DNA of 64,000 nucleotides from Adiantum capillus-veneris. Its lineage: Eukaryota; Streptophyta; Polypodiopsida; Polypodiales; Pteridaceae. Positions 51,601-64,000 of the stretch are shown here, in pieces. The notes below the pieces were generated by a model. It was not told the DNA's origin. It saw only the letters and a list, made by a program, of their open reading frames with translations, and made no database searches. The translations under genes were made by a program, and so were the position numbers. The stretch's first letter is position 1. Each line of letters begins with the position of its first letter. The DNA is taken from the NCBI GenBank assembly GCA_014529385.2, contig CM043958.1:146155734-146219733 (forward strand), written 5' to 3'.

Positions 51601-54600
51601 CTCAAGGAAGAATGTCCATGTGATATGGATTCGTGTGCAAAATCGCATTTGCAACTAGACACATCCAACTTGCTCAAAAAATCAAGAAATGTTCAAATTT
51701 GTCATAAATCAGCATGGTCAAATTCTTATATAGTATACATAACGTAAAATGTGAGCATCTACTATTCCTTTTAAGCATTTATCCATGTTGAAAATGAAAA
51801 TAGCTAACTATGTAGCACTCTAGAACTCATAAAGATGACTTTAAAGCTATTAATTAGGGTTGGAAAATTGTGAAAAGCCTCCAAAAACAACAAATGTTTT
51901 TTAGCACAATTTAGGTTCAAATATCACTTGCAAGCACAAGGTTAATGGTGGAATCCATATGCCCAAAAAATGCCATGTTTTTTTCACCTCATAACACAAC
52001 TTTGTGGATATAGAACATTTCCAAAATCAATTTGCATCTCTTTCAATAAGTCTAGAAACTTGTGGATTAACAAGACATAAGAGTGTCCTATTGCCAATCT
52101 AGTGTTAAATAAAGGGGGAGGTGTGGTGTGTGGCCTCTTTACTAAATGACACCATAGCTTTGGAGGGGATCTAGTTAAAAATTTGCATCACGTGTTGGTA
52201 AAGTTCATAGTCATTGATGACAATGTGAATTTGATGTGAACTAGGTGTGAACTCAAGAACATGTTCTCCTTGTGAACTTGCATGTGAATTAAATGTCAAA
52301 TATTGTGTACTCCACAAGATATGTTCATTTATTTTGATGGTGTGAAACTAGAAGTGATCTAGGATCATGGTCATCCCAAAACTACTCAATATAATGATCC
52401 CATCTCGCTTACTCAACAACAACAATTCATGTGTGTGCAGTAGTAAAGAATTTTCCTTGGGATTGAGATAGTGTGCGGTAGAACCCTACTCAATCCCCAT
52501 TTATTCCCCAAAAGGATCACTCCATCTAGTATCAACAATGATTTGGTATTGTAGATCCCATCTAAAAGGAGGTGTCAAATAGAGCAATGCATGTGTGATT
52601 TAACAACCCTCCAAGCCTTAGTGGATGTCCCTTGTATCCAACTTCTTGCGTATATTATTGGTTGGAAAAATTCATACCAAGAAGTAGGAAGAACCATACA
52701 CATTACATTATAAAAACCCATTTAGCCAATCCTCCTCTTAGCCCATTTACTTGAAGCCATATTTCCTCTTGTCTTCATTCTACATAGCAAGGTGCTTATG
52801 CTACAAGTCCTTGCTTGTCTCCATGATGTCATGCTCTTGAAAATCAACACCCTATTTAAGTTGCTAGTGTAAACTCTACATTCAAAATCCTCCTCTCTTA
52901 AGGCATCCATGCCAAGGTAGATTTTTGTAGGTCTATCTCTCACTAATAAAATGCACACTTTTTCCCACCTCCATTAAAATTGAGTATAGGAACAAGAGAA
53001 ACCAGATAATATAAGGTTAGGCCATTATGGGTATATGCCTTGCTTTTAAAAACCTACTTCTTGCCTCCCTCGGTGGATAGAGACAACTCTCATATTATCT
53101 ACAACAATAAGGTAGCTTGAATGCATGTGGAGTTTTGTAAGATATTAGCAAGAGTAGAAAAATACATGAAGAGATCATTCTCACTTAAGGGCCATTGAAA
53201 AAAGATAGCTTCTTTCTTGGCATACTTATGACAAGATGTATTCCAAGTCTTATGTACTCTTGAAAGCACAAAAAGTTTGCAATTAGCTTATTTGGGATAA
53301 GCACTCTCAGAATTAATTATTTGCAAGATTTTTTCCAACTTCAACAAGAATAGAGCTAGTAATTGTTTGATTTTCTCCCTCTTCTTGCTCATAAGAAATG
53401 AAGGTAGAGGAACCACAATCCTTACCCACATATCTTGGCCTATTGCTCATTGTGAGGGTGAAAACCCTAAACTGGGTTGAGCTATTTATAGTGTTGTGAA
53501 GCAAGTGGATGACAAGACTGCACTTTTTTTTTTGAGCATACAAAAATCATAAAATATTGAGGACATGACATTGGCACACTATCTCACATCCACCCATAAA
53601 AATGGAAACCAACAAGATGAGACATTTGCACCAAATAATTAATTTCATTGATATGATAATATTTTGTACATATGTCCCTTGTAGTAGGGAATAACTCATA
53701 CAATCTTCCAATAGTATTGGTAGTATAATAGGACTTTGAATAGGGAGTAGGCTTTAGCTTGGAAGAAGATGCACAATCCCTTCTAGAACTTCTTGGCTTA
53801 GACATTCCTTTTCAATCCTTCTCGGGACCTACAAGCCATAATTAAAACAAGTGAAAGTATACTATGACTCTCAGAAGCAAAGAATGGTAGAAAGAAGGAA
53901 ATCATTATCTACACACCTTTCTAGCTATCTGAAAAGCAAAAGATGCAAGAAAATATATCTCCTCATCGTGTAGATCTTGTCTCAATTGTTATAATGTGCA
54001 CGTGGATCTTATCTTCAAAGTTTCCAAGTGTTCATTGTTCATCCGTACATCAATTTCCTAGATGGGGTTCTCATGAAAATAATCCATGTTTTGATATAAA
54101 GGGACTAGCTCACCCCCGACATGATATGACCGACTATAAAAAATGATATGATGAAGCTTTGGGTATGGATCATGTATTTATGGGTAATGGAACCAGATTG
54201 TACTTTGTTATTGACTCCATTCACCGTTTTTTGAGCCCAACCTTTTTCTAATACATTTTCATTGTCTAAGCACTTAGTTAACATCATTGTTCTATAGACT
54301 TTCACATCGACCTTTGTAAAAAATTCCACAAACACAATGATGGGCATAAAAATTGAAACTCTATCTCTACTTGCTTTTAATGTTACCCTTTTTAAAAAAT
54401 TGGATCCCATAAAGGATCTTGCACCTGTATCTTTCACTTATTTGTTGACATTGGTAGTTGCCACTCTATGATTCCTAAAATCAAGCAGGGCAAGCTTGGA
54501 GACATTACCCAATCCTTCATGGATTTTGATTGGACATAAAATTGATCATTAAAAAATACCCATTTATTTGCTAGAGACTCATGAGTTCCCCTTTGTAAAG

Positions 54601-55370
54601 ATCCTCACCAATGCAGCCATGCCACTCTTCCAAAATATATATGATACACTCCACCAGCTGCCATTCCTCTATGCTTGAGGGATAAAGGTCTATAATAAGC
54701 ATAATAACACAAATAAACACAAAAAATATAACAATCATAGGAGCAGAGAACCATAAAAAAGCCAAATCAAAGTGGAAATAAGAATCAATAATCTAGTGTG
54801 TACATATGAACCACTTACAATTAGCTCTGCATAGAGCAAGATTTGAGATCCCATGATAAAGTTGAAGCTCCTTGTGCATGTACACATGTTGCACTAAAAC
54901 CTCCTTCACTGTCTACTTGGATCCAAAAAGTCTAAAATATTTTTCTGTTCTTTTCCAACATGACAAGAATGGATTTTTGAATGAGGCTTTTCTTCCCCTA
55001 CTTTGTTGCACTATAATCCAGCTACCCTTGGCTATAGATATTGGGATCCACTAGTTGTGCTCAACCCATGTGGCATAATTGGTGATGGTTTCAATGGATG
55101 TGGTAGGATGTTTAGACCGGGTGGGACTCCATTGCTTGAGGAGAAAATGATACACAGAAGATGAAGGTGAAAAGAAGACATAAGGAAGAGAGGGCGAAGA
55201 AGGTGGTGGGACGAGGAGAGAGGTGCAGGGAATAGGAGGGAAAAAAGGTCGTTCAAAGATTCAAAAACTCTTTTTTGTCCATGAAAGAGACCTTTTTTAT
55301 TTTGATTCAAAGAAAAATCATTTTACAAAATCAAAAGAAATTTTTAAAAAGAAGGATCCTTAACAAAATC
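51600..55370. other. no recognisable gene
   Basis: AT-rich sequence with only short frames. Two minus-strand frames starting MSNRPRYVGKDCGSS (near 53450) and MSKPRSSRRDCASSS (53805) look slightly alike but match nothing I know. A purine run followed by TGTGGTGTG at 52111-52130 could be a polypurine tract and LTR start on the plus strand, unconfirmed. Confidence 0.5.
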
Positions 55371-55373
<3 letters not shown>

Positions 55374-55426
<53 letters not shown>

Positions 55427-55432
55427 CTATCT
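55374..55432. repeat. compound microsatellite (TC)n(TATC)n
   Basis: TC repeats to 55408 followed by six ATCT units. Confidence 0.96.
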
Positions 55433-55949
55433 AAATGTTAAAAGGCAAAAAAATCACCTCAAAATTCCCCTAATGGTTGTTTTTGTATAGAATAGTGTAG
55501 GATCAATTGAAGCTTTGTATCTAATGTTCAACTCTAACTCTTTAGTGGGATGTCTCAAGTGGTATGTGCCTCTATGATATTGTACAATCACACTCGTACA
55601 AAATCTTCAAATATATATACTTTATGTCAATCTTAGTTTTGAGGTTTAACATTTGTGGAGGATACTTATGAATCTACAACAAATCTCCTAAAGTATTCTA
55701 GATTGTAAGCTTTTAAAAAAATACATACAATTTTACGTACCTAATAGCCCAACCCATTCAATCCTATTTACCTTACATACCAAAACAGATATGTTTCCAC
55801 CTTGAGACCATTGTACAAAGAAACTTAGTACTTGAACAACCCTCTTGCCAACCCTAATGCACTAACAACCCATTGAAGCCATAGTCAATGAAGTGGACAT
55901 TCACCCCACGACCATCGTGGATGTAGCTCAGACTTGGGTTATGCTAAAC
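55433..55949. other. no recognisable feature
   Basis: AT-rich, no coding similarity on either strand. It ends where Copia K4 similarity begins. Confidence 0.5.
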
Positions 55950-55959
55950 TCCTGTGTCA

Positions 55960-58204
55960 TAACAACCAACCCAATCTGGGTCTAAAAAAGCATGTAAATT
56001 TGGCGGTAATGATCCCCCCTTGGGATAAAACAAGCCAAGATGTAAAGTGTCACTCACATAGGAAAAAAATCTCTTTACAGCCTGCCAATGCTTAGACCCT
56101 GGCTATGCATATTCTTGTTGACCTATGAGACTGCAAATTGAATATTGGGCCTTGTATTGCATACATAAATAAGGCATCCAATAGCAGTGTGATAAAGAGT
56201 GACATTGATAGGATCACCAGCATCATGAAGACTCAATTTTAAACCTATTTCCATGGGAGTAGCAATAGGTTCGCAGTCCTCAAGTCCATACTTACATAGT
56301 AGTGTCACTATGTAGCTTGTTTAACACAAGGCAATACCACCATCACACTGCTTAAATTTTATGCCCAAATAATGATGCAAAATCCCCAAGCCTTTTCATC
56401 TTGAATGTAGCATTCAAATCAGCCTTGAATTCAGCAATGTGTATCTAATTTGGACCAATAATTAGCAAACCATCTACATATAGAACAACGATGAGAAATA
56501 CATCACCCTCACGCTTTACATACAAAGTGCTTTCTATTGGACTATTATGAAAGCCTCATTTAACCAAATGAGTGTCAAATTTCTCATACCAAGCACGAGG
56601 AGACTGACTCAACCCACACAAAGCTTTCTTACATTTGCACAATTTATCTTCTTGTCCTTTCTTGACGAAACCGCAAGGCTGCGTGACATAAACTTTCTCA
56701 AATATATCGCCATTCAAGAAAGCAGTAACAATGTCAGATTCATGTAGATTCCAACCAAAGTGAGTTGCCATGCACATAAAAATGAACGATAGTCATAGCA
56801 CAAGTGGGAGTGAAAGTCTCTTCATAATCTATGCCTTTTTTATGTGCATAACCTTTTGCAACAAGTCAAGCCTTGTAACGATCAATCTCACCATCCGGCT
56901 TACATTTCACCTTGTAAACCATATTTGTACCAATGGCCTTTTTTCCGCAAGGAAAATCACATAAAGTTCATGTGTCATTTTCTATCAGTGCATCATTTTC
57001 AGATTGCATGGCAGCCATCCAATTTTTTGAATTTTGTGCTCTATCAAAAGGAAGAGGTTCCTCCTCATCACATAAACTAGAAACAACTAAAGCAAAACAA
57101 TATGATGCATAGCGAGAACCTGAACAAATACACTAGACATATGTGCATGCGATTTACAGTCACGCAAAGTATGCACCAACCATTTTGGCATACGTTTAGC
57201 CTGCTCATTCTCAGTCCTTTCCACATCATGTACATCTGCATTAGTAATAGGCTGATCTGTAGCATTCTCAAAAACCCCAAAAGATTGTACATTTGCCTCA
57301 TTGGAATTACATTCAAATTTTCACCATTAAAAAGAGGTAATAAATTGTCATAAATGTCTTGTGAGCTTACATTACAGTCTCTAGTACATGACAACAGAGG
57401 TTGAACAAAATCTTCCGCAAACACAACATCTTGCAAAAGCAAGATAAGTTTTGTTTGCAGATGGTATAACACGTAACCTTTGCTTACAGTACCATAAGCA
57501 GCAAAAATGCATTTAACAACCTTATCATCCAATTTTTTGCGCTACATTTGTGGCACCAAAGCGTAAGCTAAACAACCAAAAATGTGTGTGTGATCAATAG
57601 ATGGATTTTTATCATGCCATGCTTCATAAGGAGTCATAGACTACAATGCTTTCATAGGACACCTGTTAAGTACATAAGTAGCACACATGATAACCTCAAG
57701 CCAAAAAGAATGTGGAAAATCTAGACTCTTGACCATACATCCTGTCATTTTTGTAAGCGACCTATTCACCATTTTGTTGAGGTGTATACAACACTGCACA
57801 TTGGTGTTTATCCTACAATTATCCAAAAATGCATTAAACTCATGAGACATATACTCCCCCCCTCCATCTGAACATAGGATTTCTATAGTACATTTAGAGA
57901 CATTTCCAACCATAGCCAGAAATTGCTTGAAGCACATGAACACTTTGGACTTATCTTTAAGCAAATTTACCCATACATGCCTAGAGTAATCACGAATGAA
58001 ATTCACAAATTACAAGTAATTACCTAAGGTTGGAGTTTGCTTAGGCCCACAAACATCACTATGCACAAGTTGCAACCTACATGTAACCTTACTGAACCAT
58101 CCTTTGGAAACTTCAAATGCTGCATCTTACCCAAATAACAGCCTTCACAAACATGCTTTGAAGGTGCTTCAAGAGGCCGCAAAGAAGCAACCATATCAGA
58201 TTTC
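55960..58204 (-). pseudogene. Copia K4 integrase and RT, broken
   Basis: Integrase part 57641-58190 (MNFIRDYSRHVWVNLLKDKS, LCSDGGGEYMSHEF), integrase C-terminus 57077-57532, RT 56123-56777 (SDIVTAFLNGDIFEKVY, LCGLSQSPRAWYEKFD). The RT box that is YVDD in K3 reads YVDG at 56469-56480, losing a catalytic Asp. Many stops. Confidence 0.86.
58200..58204. repeat. target-site duplication of K3, left
   Basis: ATTTC, repeated at 63301-63305. The surrounding K4 sequence is continuous across the two. Confidence 0.95.
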
Positions 58205-58431
58205 TATTGGAATTAGGGATGCAGAGAAACACACACAGCTTAGAGAAGACGAAGGAAGCTCAAGGCACACAATAGAGAGTGTGTTACTTAGTGTGCAATG
58301 GAAAGATAGATAGCCCTAGAGTGATGGGTGTATATACAATGCACGGAGGAAAAAACCTCCTAAAGAGGGAAAAAATGCCCCGGCGGTCCTAGTGTGTTCA
58401 CACACATCACTACCACATGTATATGGTAACA
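58205..58431 (-). repeat. 3' LTR of Copia K3 (227 bp)
   Basis: Plus strand TATTGGAATTAGGG...TATATGGTAACA. The outer TG is mutated to TA relative to the 5' LTR. Confidence 0.95.
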
Positions 58432-58443
58432 AATCCCCCCTGG
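58432..58443 (-). promoter_or_regulatory. polypurine tract of Copia K3
   Basis: The minus strand reads CCAGGGGGGATT directly before the 3' LTR. Confidence 0.85.
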
Positions 58444-58506
58444 AGTGATGCGGTGAACGAGAGATGGCACATGAGTAAAGGGAAGTGCCATGCCCTGAGG
58501 ACGGGA

Positions 58507-61500
58507 TCAGTCCACAAAGGGGAGTAAGCCCAAAGCTTTGCGGAAAGCTTCAAGCTTCTCACGAGACAATGCCTTTGTGAAAAGATCTGCAAGGTTGTCC
58601 TGTGTTGGCACATAAGCCAAGCTGATCTCTCCTACTGAGAGCCTCTCCCTGACATAGTGGTAATGCACCTCAATGTGCTTTGTGCGAGCATGAAAAACTA
58701 GGTTCCTCGCAACTGCCAATGCGCTCTGACTGTCAGTGTAGATAGTGTTGGCAGTGTCCTGTCCAACACCCAAATCAGCCATAAGGCGTCTGAGCCATAC
58801 ACACTCAACCGTAGCTGTGAAGACTGCCCTGTACTCAGCCTCACAACTCGAAGTGGCCACAGTAGGTTGCTTCTTTCAACCATGATATACATGAACTGCC
58901 AACAAAAACCACTTGTGGACACTCGCGTGTCAAAACAACCAGCCCAATCTGAGTCCGAAAAAGCATGTAAGTCTGGCGTCAATGATCCCCCCTTGGGATA
59001 AAACAAGCCAAGATGTAAAGTGCCACTAAGGTAGCGGAAAATCCTCTTGACAGCCTGCCAATGCTTAGACCCTGGGCTATGCATAAATCTGCTGACCTGT
59101 GAGACTACAAACTGAATATCCAGCCTTGTGTTGCATACATAAATGAGGCAGCCAACAGCAGTTTGGTAAAGAGTGACATCAGCATGATCGCTAGCATCAT
59201 GTAGACTCAACTTCAAACCTGTTTCCATAGGAGTGGCAATAGGTTTGCAATCCTCAAGTCCAAACTTACATAGCAATGTCTCTATGTAACTTTTCTGACA
59301 CAAGGCAATACCACCATCACACTGCTTAAACTGTATACCCCAGTAATGATGCAGCAGCCCCAAATCTTTCATCTTGAAAGTAGTATTCAAATCAGCCTTA
59401 AATTCAGCAATATGTCTCTCATTTGGTCCAGTGATCAGCAAATCATCAACATAAAGAACCACAATGAGAAGTACATCACCCTCACGCTTTACATACAATG
59501 TGCTTTCTGTTGGACTGTTACGAAAGCCTTGTTTGACCAAATGAGTGTCAGCTTTCTCATACCAAGCACGAGGAGATTGCTTCAACCCATACAAAGCCTT
59601 GTTACATTTGCACACTTTGTCCTCTTGTCCTTTTATGACAAAACCGTGAGGCTGCGTTATATAAACTTCCTCAAATATGTCACCATTCAAGAAAGCAGTA
59701 ACAATGTCTGATTGATGTACATCCCAACTAAAATGAGCTGCCAATGCACATAGAAAATGCACAGTAGTCATACGACAAGTGGGAGCAAAAGTCTCTTCAT
59801 AATCTATGCCTTTTTGCTGTGCATAACCCTTTGCAACAAGTTGAGCCTTATGGCGATCGATCTCACCATGGCTTGCATTTCAACTTGTAAACCCATTTCG
59901 TACCAATGGCCTTTTTGCCAGGAGGCAAATCACATAAAGTCCATGTGTCATTTTCTATAACTGCACCATATTCTGATTGCATGGCAGCCATCCAATTTTC
60001 AGAATTTTGTGCTTCATCAAAAGTCAAAGGCTCCTCAACATCATGTAAGCTAGACACAGCCAAAGCATAACAATCTGATGCATAAGATGCATGGCGAGAG
60101 CCTGAACGAGTACGACTAGACAAATGTGCTTCCAATTTACTATCACGCAAAGTGTGCACCAGCCATTTTGGCATACCTCTAGCCTACTCATTTTCAGCCC
60201 TTTCCTCATTAAGTACATCATGTACATTTACATCAGTCATAGGCTGATCTAGAACATTTTCAGAAACCCCCATAGGCTGTACATTTGCCTCATTGGAACT
60301 TACATTCATATTTCCACCACTGAAAAGAGGCAACAAAGTGTCATAAATGTCATGTGAGCTTACATTACTGTCTCTAGTACATGACAGCAAGGGCTGAACA
60401 GAATCTTCCACAAACACTACATCCCGAGAAACCAGAATATGTTTTGTTTGTGGATGATACAACCTGTAACCTTTGCTTTCAGCACTATAACCAACAAAAA
60501 TACATTTGACAGCCTTATCATCCAATTTTTTGCGCTGCACTTGTGGCACCAAAGCATATGCCAAACAGCCAAAAACACGCATGTGCTCAATAGTACCTAA
60601 GTGGCACACATGATGGCCTCAAGCCAAAAAGAATGCGGTAAAGCTTGACTTTTGACCATACATCGTGCCATTTCCGTCAGTGACCTGTTTTTCCTCTCAG
60701 CAACACCATTTTGCTGAGGTGTATAAGGAACTGTACATTGGTGTTTTATCCCACGACTAGCCAAAAATGCATTAAATTCATGAGACATATACTCCCACCC
60801 TCGATCGGAACAGAGGGTGCCCATAGTACATTTCGAGACATTTTCAGCCATAGCCAGAAATTGTTTGAAGCACATAAAAACTTCGGACTTCGCTTTAAGC
60901 GGAAATACCCATGCATGCCTGGAGTAATCATCAATGAAAGTCACGAAGTACAGGTAATTGCCCAAGGATGGAGTTTGCATGGGCCCACAAACATCACTAT
61001 ACACAAGCTGCAACCTGCATGTGGCCCGAACTGAACCATCCTTTGGAAACTTAGAACGCTGCATCTTACCCAAAATACAGCCTTCACAAACATGTTTGGC
61101 AGGTGCTTCAAGAGGTGGCAAAGAAGCAACCATATCATATTTCTGCAAACACAGCAAAGTGGAAAAATTCAGATGACCAAAACGTGCATGCCAAAGTTTT
61201 GCATCTGAAATAGCCCTTGAATCTGCAACAGCATTTGCAAAATTTTGTCCACACTTGTCATACAAAGTGAGCTTATACAGCCCACGGCACAAAAGCCCAC
61301 ATGCAACAATTTCATCACCAAAACTGAGATCATGAACTGTACATCTGTCATCCACAAATTTGACTACAAGTCCAAGTCTAGCAAGTGCGGATACAGACAA
61401 GAGATTCTTCTTGATCCCAGATACATAAAGTGCATCAACAAGTGTGAAGGAACTGCCATTAGCAGCAGTGAGAACAATCTTTCCAACTCCCTGAACTGGA

Positions 61501-62711
61501 TAAGAGGCGTTGTTGGCACAAGTGACTGAATTCCCATGAGGGACAGACTCGAGAGAGGTTAACAATTCACGATGTGAGGTAATGTGCTTTGTAGCACCAT
61601 TGTCGAAATACCACACATGTGAATCTGCAGCAACTGACAAGCATGCATCATGGACAGTAGGATTGTAAGTGCACTCTGTGCTAAAAGCCCATTCTGCATC
61701 AACATCAGCAGCACAATCTCCTTTCACAGAAGACTCAACAATGGCTGCATTTGTAGTGGAACCAGCATTTGTAGTGGAACCACCCTCTTTCTTCTTAGCC
61801 TCTTTGGCCTTCAACTTAGGACACGACTTGATCAAGTGATCATTGGCTTTACAATACTGGCAACGCATCTTCTTTTTGCCCTTATCACCAGAATTGCCAG
61901 ACGAAGTGCTGCCAGCAGAAGCATTAGGAACAAAATTTTTGCCACTCGCAGCAGAACCATAGGAAGTGGCTGCATTACTGTTACCACCCTTTCTTTGAGA
62001 AGCAATAAAAGCTTGTTCAACTGCACGCTGCCTAGTCCTGTTTTTTCTGGAAAGTGACTCTTCCAACAACAATGTGCATAATGCATCAAACTTGACAACT
62101 TCTGGATTTCCTTGGGTCATAAGTCTCCAAGTACTAGCAAAAGTCTGGTAAGAATCTGGTAAGGCATCAAGAACAGTCTGCACAAGGGAACTGTCTGAAA
62201 TAACTTCACCTGCAGAAATAAGTTGCTCATTGATATCCTTGACACTAGCAAGGAAAGTGTCCATATCATCTTCTTCATGCATAATCTTTGACTCCAGCTC
62301 TTTACGCAGCAAAGAAATTTTAGCCTCATTGCGGCTTGCATAAAGACCTGCTAGAATATCCCAAGCCTGTTTTGCAGATTTTGCTGAACGGATGTGAGGA
62401 ACAATGGTGCGCTTCACAGACAACGCAATCAATGCATGAGCCTGCACATGCTTAACATCCCAACAAGCTTGTTCTGCTGTAGGCAAAAAAACTCTAACAG
62501 CTGCAATCCTTGTAGCAAGACCTGCAACATCCTCAACATCGCCTACATCCTCAGAACCAGAACGTACATCAATGCCCTGCACAATGTTCCACACACCCTT
62601 TGACACAAGAACATGTTGCATCATATAAGCCCACATAGGTTAGTTGTCCCCATCCAACTTGTCCTCAACAGCAAACATCTTGAACACATCTGTGTTGTTG
62701 TTGTCAGCCAT
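58507..62711 (-). pseudogene. Copia K3 gag-pol, broken
   Basis: Gag starts at ATG 62711 (MADNNNTDVFKMF). A TAA at 62640-62642 interrupts it after 23 codons, then a 679-residue frame runs to 60597. Gag has a UBN2-like region and knuckle CQYCKANDHLIKSC (CX2CX4HX4C, near 61855). The protease reads DNGATKH near 61600 (DNG, not DSG). GAG-pre-integrase WHARFGHLN is near 61180. Integrase has YSDVCGP (near 60985), LCSDRGWEYMS and TPQQNGVAERKN. Near 60600 a deletion removes about 25 residues that K4 retains after MCATYVLNRCP. RT (59771 leftward) has SDIVTAFLNGDIFEEVY and intact YVDD at 59442-59453. Frame breaks occur near 60180, 59870 and 58880. RNase H (58507-58860: SSCEAEYRAVF, KHIEVHYHYVRERL) ends pol. 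Confidence 0.9.
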
Positions 62712-62773
62712 GGTAAATGTTGCACCTGATGTGAAAACTGCTCGAAAATAGGAGAAATGGAGCAGGAACAACC

Positions 62774-62789
62774 TGTGCTATATAGCACA
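62774..62789. repeat. 16 bp perfect palindrome in the K3 leader
   Basis: TGTGCTATATAGCACA between PBS and gag ATG, about 63 bp upstream of gag. Confidence 0.9.
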
Positions 62790-63059
62790 AACCGTAGAAG
62801 ACTATAAGGCAATTGTTATGCAGAAAATGGCACTGACAGAAATTTTGCACAAAATGACAAAATAGCCTGTGCAGTACTGCCTGTAGTGGAAACGGAGGCC
62901 GAAATGAGCCCAAATCAAAATTCTGAGCAGACCAAGCTCTAGGAGCTTACCCAAAATATTTGTCGACCTGCGAACGCTCGCCAAATCTCACTGAAATCGG
63001 AGAAGGTGAGCAGGTGTGTGCTGGAGCGGCTGGCGACTAAGCCCGGGAGGACGTGACCT

Positions 63060-63071
63060 GCTCTGATACCA
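63060..63071 (-). promoter_or_regulatory. primer-binding site of Copia K3 (Met tRNA type)
   Basis: The minus strand reads TGGTATCAGAGC, two bases after the 5' LTR. Confidence 0.94.
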
Positions 63072-63073
63072 AT

Positions 63074-63300
63074 TGTTGGAATTAGGGTTGCAGAGAAACA
63101 CACACAGCTTGGAGAAGACGAAGGAAGCTCAAGGCACACAATAGAGAGTGTGTTACTTAGTGTGCAATGGAAAGATAGATAGCCCTAGAGTGATGGGCGT
63201 ATATACAATGCACGGGGGAAAAAACCTCCTAGAGAGGGAAAAAATGCCCCGGCGGTCCTAGTGTGTTCACACACATCACTACCACATGTATATGGTAACA
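63074..63300 (-). repeat. 5' LTR of Copia K3 (227 bp)
   Basis: Plus strand TGTTGGAATTAGGG...TATATGGTAACA. TATATA-type box on the minus strand near 63200. Confidence 0.96.
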
Positions 63301-63305
63301 ATTTC
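63301..63305. repeat. target-site duplication of K3, right
   Basis: ATTTC, matching 58200-58204. Confidence 0.95.
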
Positions 63306-64000
63306 TGCAAACGCAGCAAACTGGCAAGATTTAGATGCCTAAAACGTGCATGCCAATATTTTTCATTTGAAACAGCCTTTGAATCGACAACTACATTTGC
63401 AAAATTCTGTCCACACTTGTCATACAAACTAAGCTTATAAATCCCATGGCACAAAAAGCATGATGCAACAATTTCATCAACAGAACTAAGATCATGAATT
63501 GTACATCTCTCATCCTCAAATTTCACAACAAGACCAAGTCGAGCAAGTGCATATACAAACAAAAGGTTCTTTTTTATCCCAGGGACATAAAGTGCGTTAA
63601 CAAGTGTGAAAGAACTGCCATTCATGAAAATCACCACAATCTTTCCAACTCCCTTGACTGGATAAGAGGGAGTTGGAAGCCTTGACAGAGGTAAACAATT
63701 CACGATGTGAGGTAATCTGCTTTCTAGCACCACTATAAAAGTACCATACATGTGAATCTCTAGCAACTGACATACATGCATCATGGACAAAAGGATCATA
63801 AGTACCTTGCACTAAATGCCTACTTTGCATATACATCAACATCACAATCTCCTTTCACAGAAGATTCTACAACAATTGCACTTGTAGTGGAACCAGACTT
63901 TTTTCTTGGCCTCTTTTGCCTTCAATTTAGGACACTGCTTAATCAAGTGATCATTAGCTTTGCAATAATGGCAACGCATCTTTTTTTTCCTTTTTGACAA
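63301..64000 (-). pseudogene. Copia K4, protease and GAG-pre-integrase part (continues beyond window)
   Basis: Minus strand continuation of K4 after the K3 insertion: WHARFRHLN near 63340, protease site near 63745 reading WYFYSGARK where K3 has WYFDNGATK (catalytic Asp changed to Tyr), and the start of the zinc knuckle region near 63950. Stops and frameshifts present. The gag part lies outside the window. Confidence 0.87.

Larger units (their letters stand above)
55950..58204 (-). mobile_element. Copia K4, 3' part (integrase and RT), truncated
   Basis: Same family as K3: similarity to 58921-61150 begins at about 55950 and ends at 58204, where K3 is inserted. RNase H and the 3' LTR of K4 are lost at the left edge. 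It continues at 63301. Confidence 0.88.
58205..63300 (-). mobile_element. Ty1/Copia retrotransposon K3, complete (5096 bp)
   Basis: Two 227 bp LTRs, PBS, polypurine tract and 5 bp target duplication (ATTTC) are all present. Inserted into K4, a copy of its own family, within the GAG-pre-integrase region. LTRs differ at six of 227 positions. Coding frames are interrupted, so it is no longer autonomous. Confidence 0.96.

Noticed and set aside
55275-55490. Small frame with a run of Ser-Leu repeats
   Set aside because: It is a translation of the TC/TATC microsatellite.

Overview
This window is repeat-filled nuclear DNA from a land plant. It contains LTR retrotransposons of both main plant types (Ty3/Gypsy and Ty1/Copia), nested inside one another, with plant-type primer-binding sites (initiator Met tRNA type TGGTATCAGAGC, and a TGGCGCCGTTGCC type). 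I found no host gene, rRNA, tRNA gene or CRISPR array. Dense nesting with many old, broken copies suggests a large genome such as a gymnosperm, fern or lycophyte, but the sequence does not fix the species.

Layout, left to right. (1) 1-4876: 5' part of a minus-strand Gypsy copy (G1a), inserted in the integrase region of a minus-strand Copia (K1, 4877-7954), itself inserted in an old plus-strand Gypsy relative (copy C, 7955-about 11480). (2) 11.48-13.9 kb: decayed fragments, including two related protease pieces in opposite orientation. (3) About 14.6-22.4 kb: another old plus-strand relative of G1 (copy D) with LTR end, PBS, long leader, gag and the start of pol. (4) About 22.86-27.58 kb: minus-strand Copia K2 with a 5' LTR but no 3' LTR. 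(5) 27656-41446: a nearly intact 13.8 kb minus-strand Gypsy (G1b) with two almost identical LTRs. It lies inside the 3' LTR of an older minus-strand Gypsy E with a chromodomain-like C-terminus (41447-50268, plus a scrap at 27583-27637). (6) 50269-about 51.6 kb: start of an older decayed element. (7) 51.6-55.95 kb: no recognisable gene. (8) About 55.95-64.0 kb: Copia K4, split by a complete 5096 bp copy of its own family (K3) with target duplication ATTTC.

The most unusual observations concern the G1 family. Its long untranslated leader carries four 24-32 bp palindromes at fixed spacing (first one about 530 bp from the PBS, then about 288, 125 and 284 bp). The distant relative D keeps nearly the same spacing (about 547, then 297, 132, 261), but its palindromes have a different sequence (AAAATCATGATTTT type instead of CATACGCGTATG type). 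This suggests the dyad structure and its position are maintained rather than the sequence. The pol frame of G1b has protease, RT, RNase H and the integrase zinc finger, but no integrase catalytic core. It runs on in frame into about 1070 residues of accessory protein with a long coiled coil. Its two LTRs differ at only about seven positions, so it probably moved recently using an integrase supplied in trans.

All comparisons were made by eye on the raw sequence. Junctions given as 'about' may be off by tens of bases, and family placements rest on motifs, not on searches.
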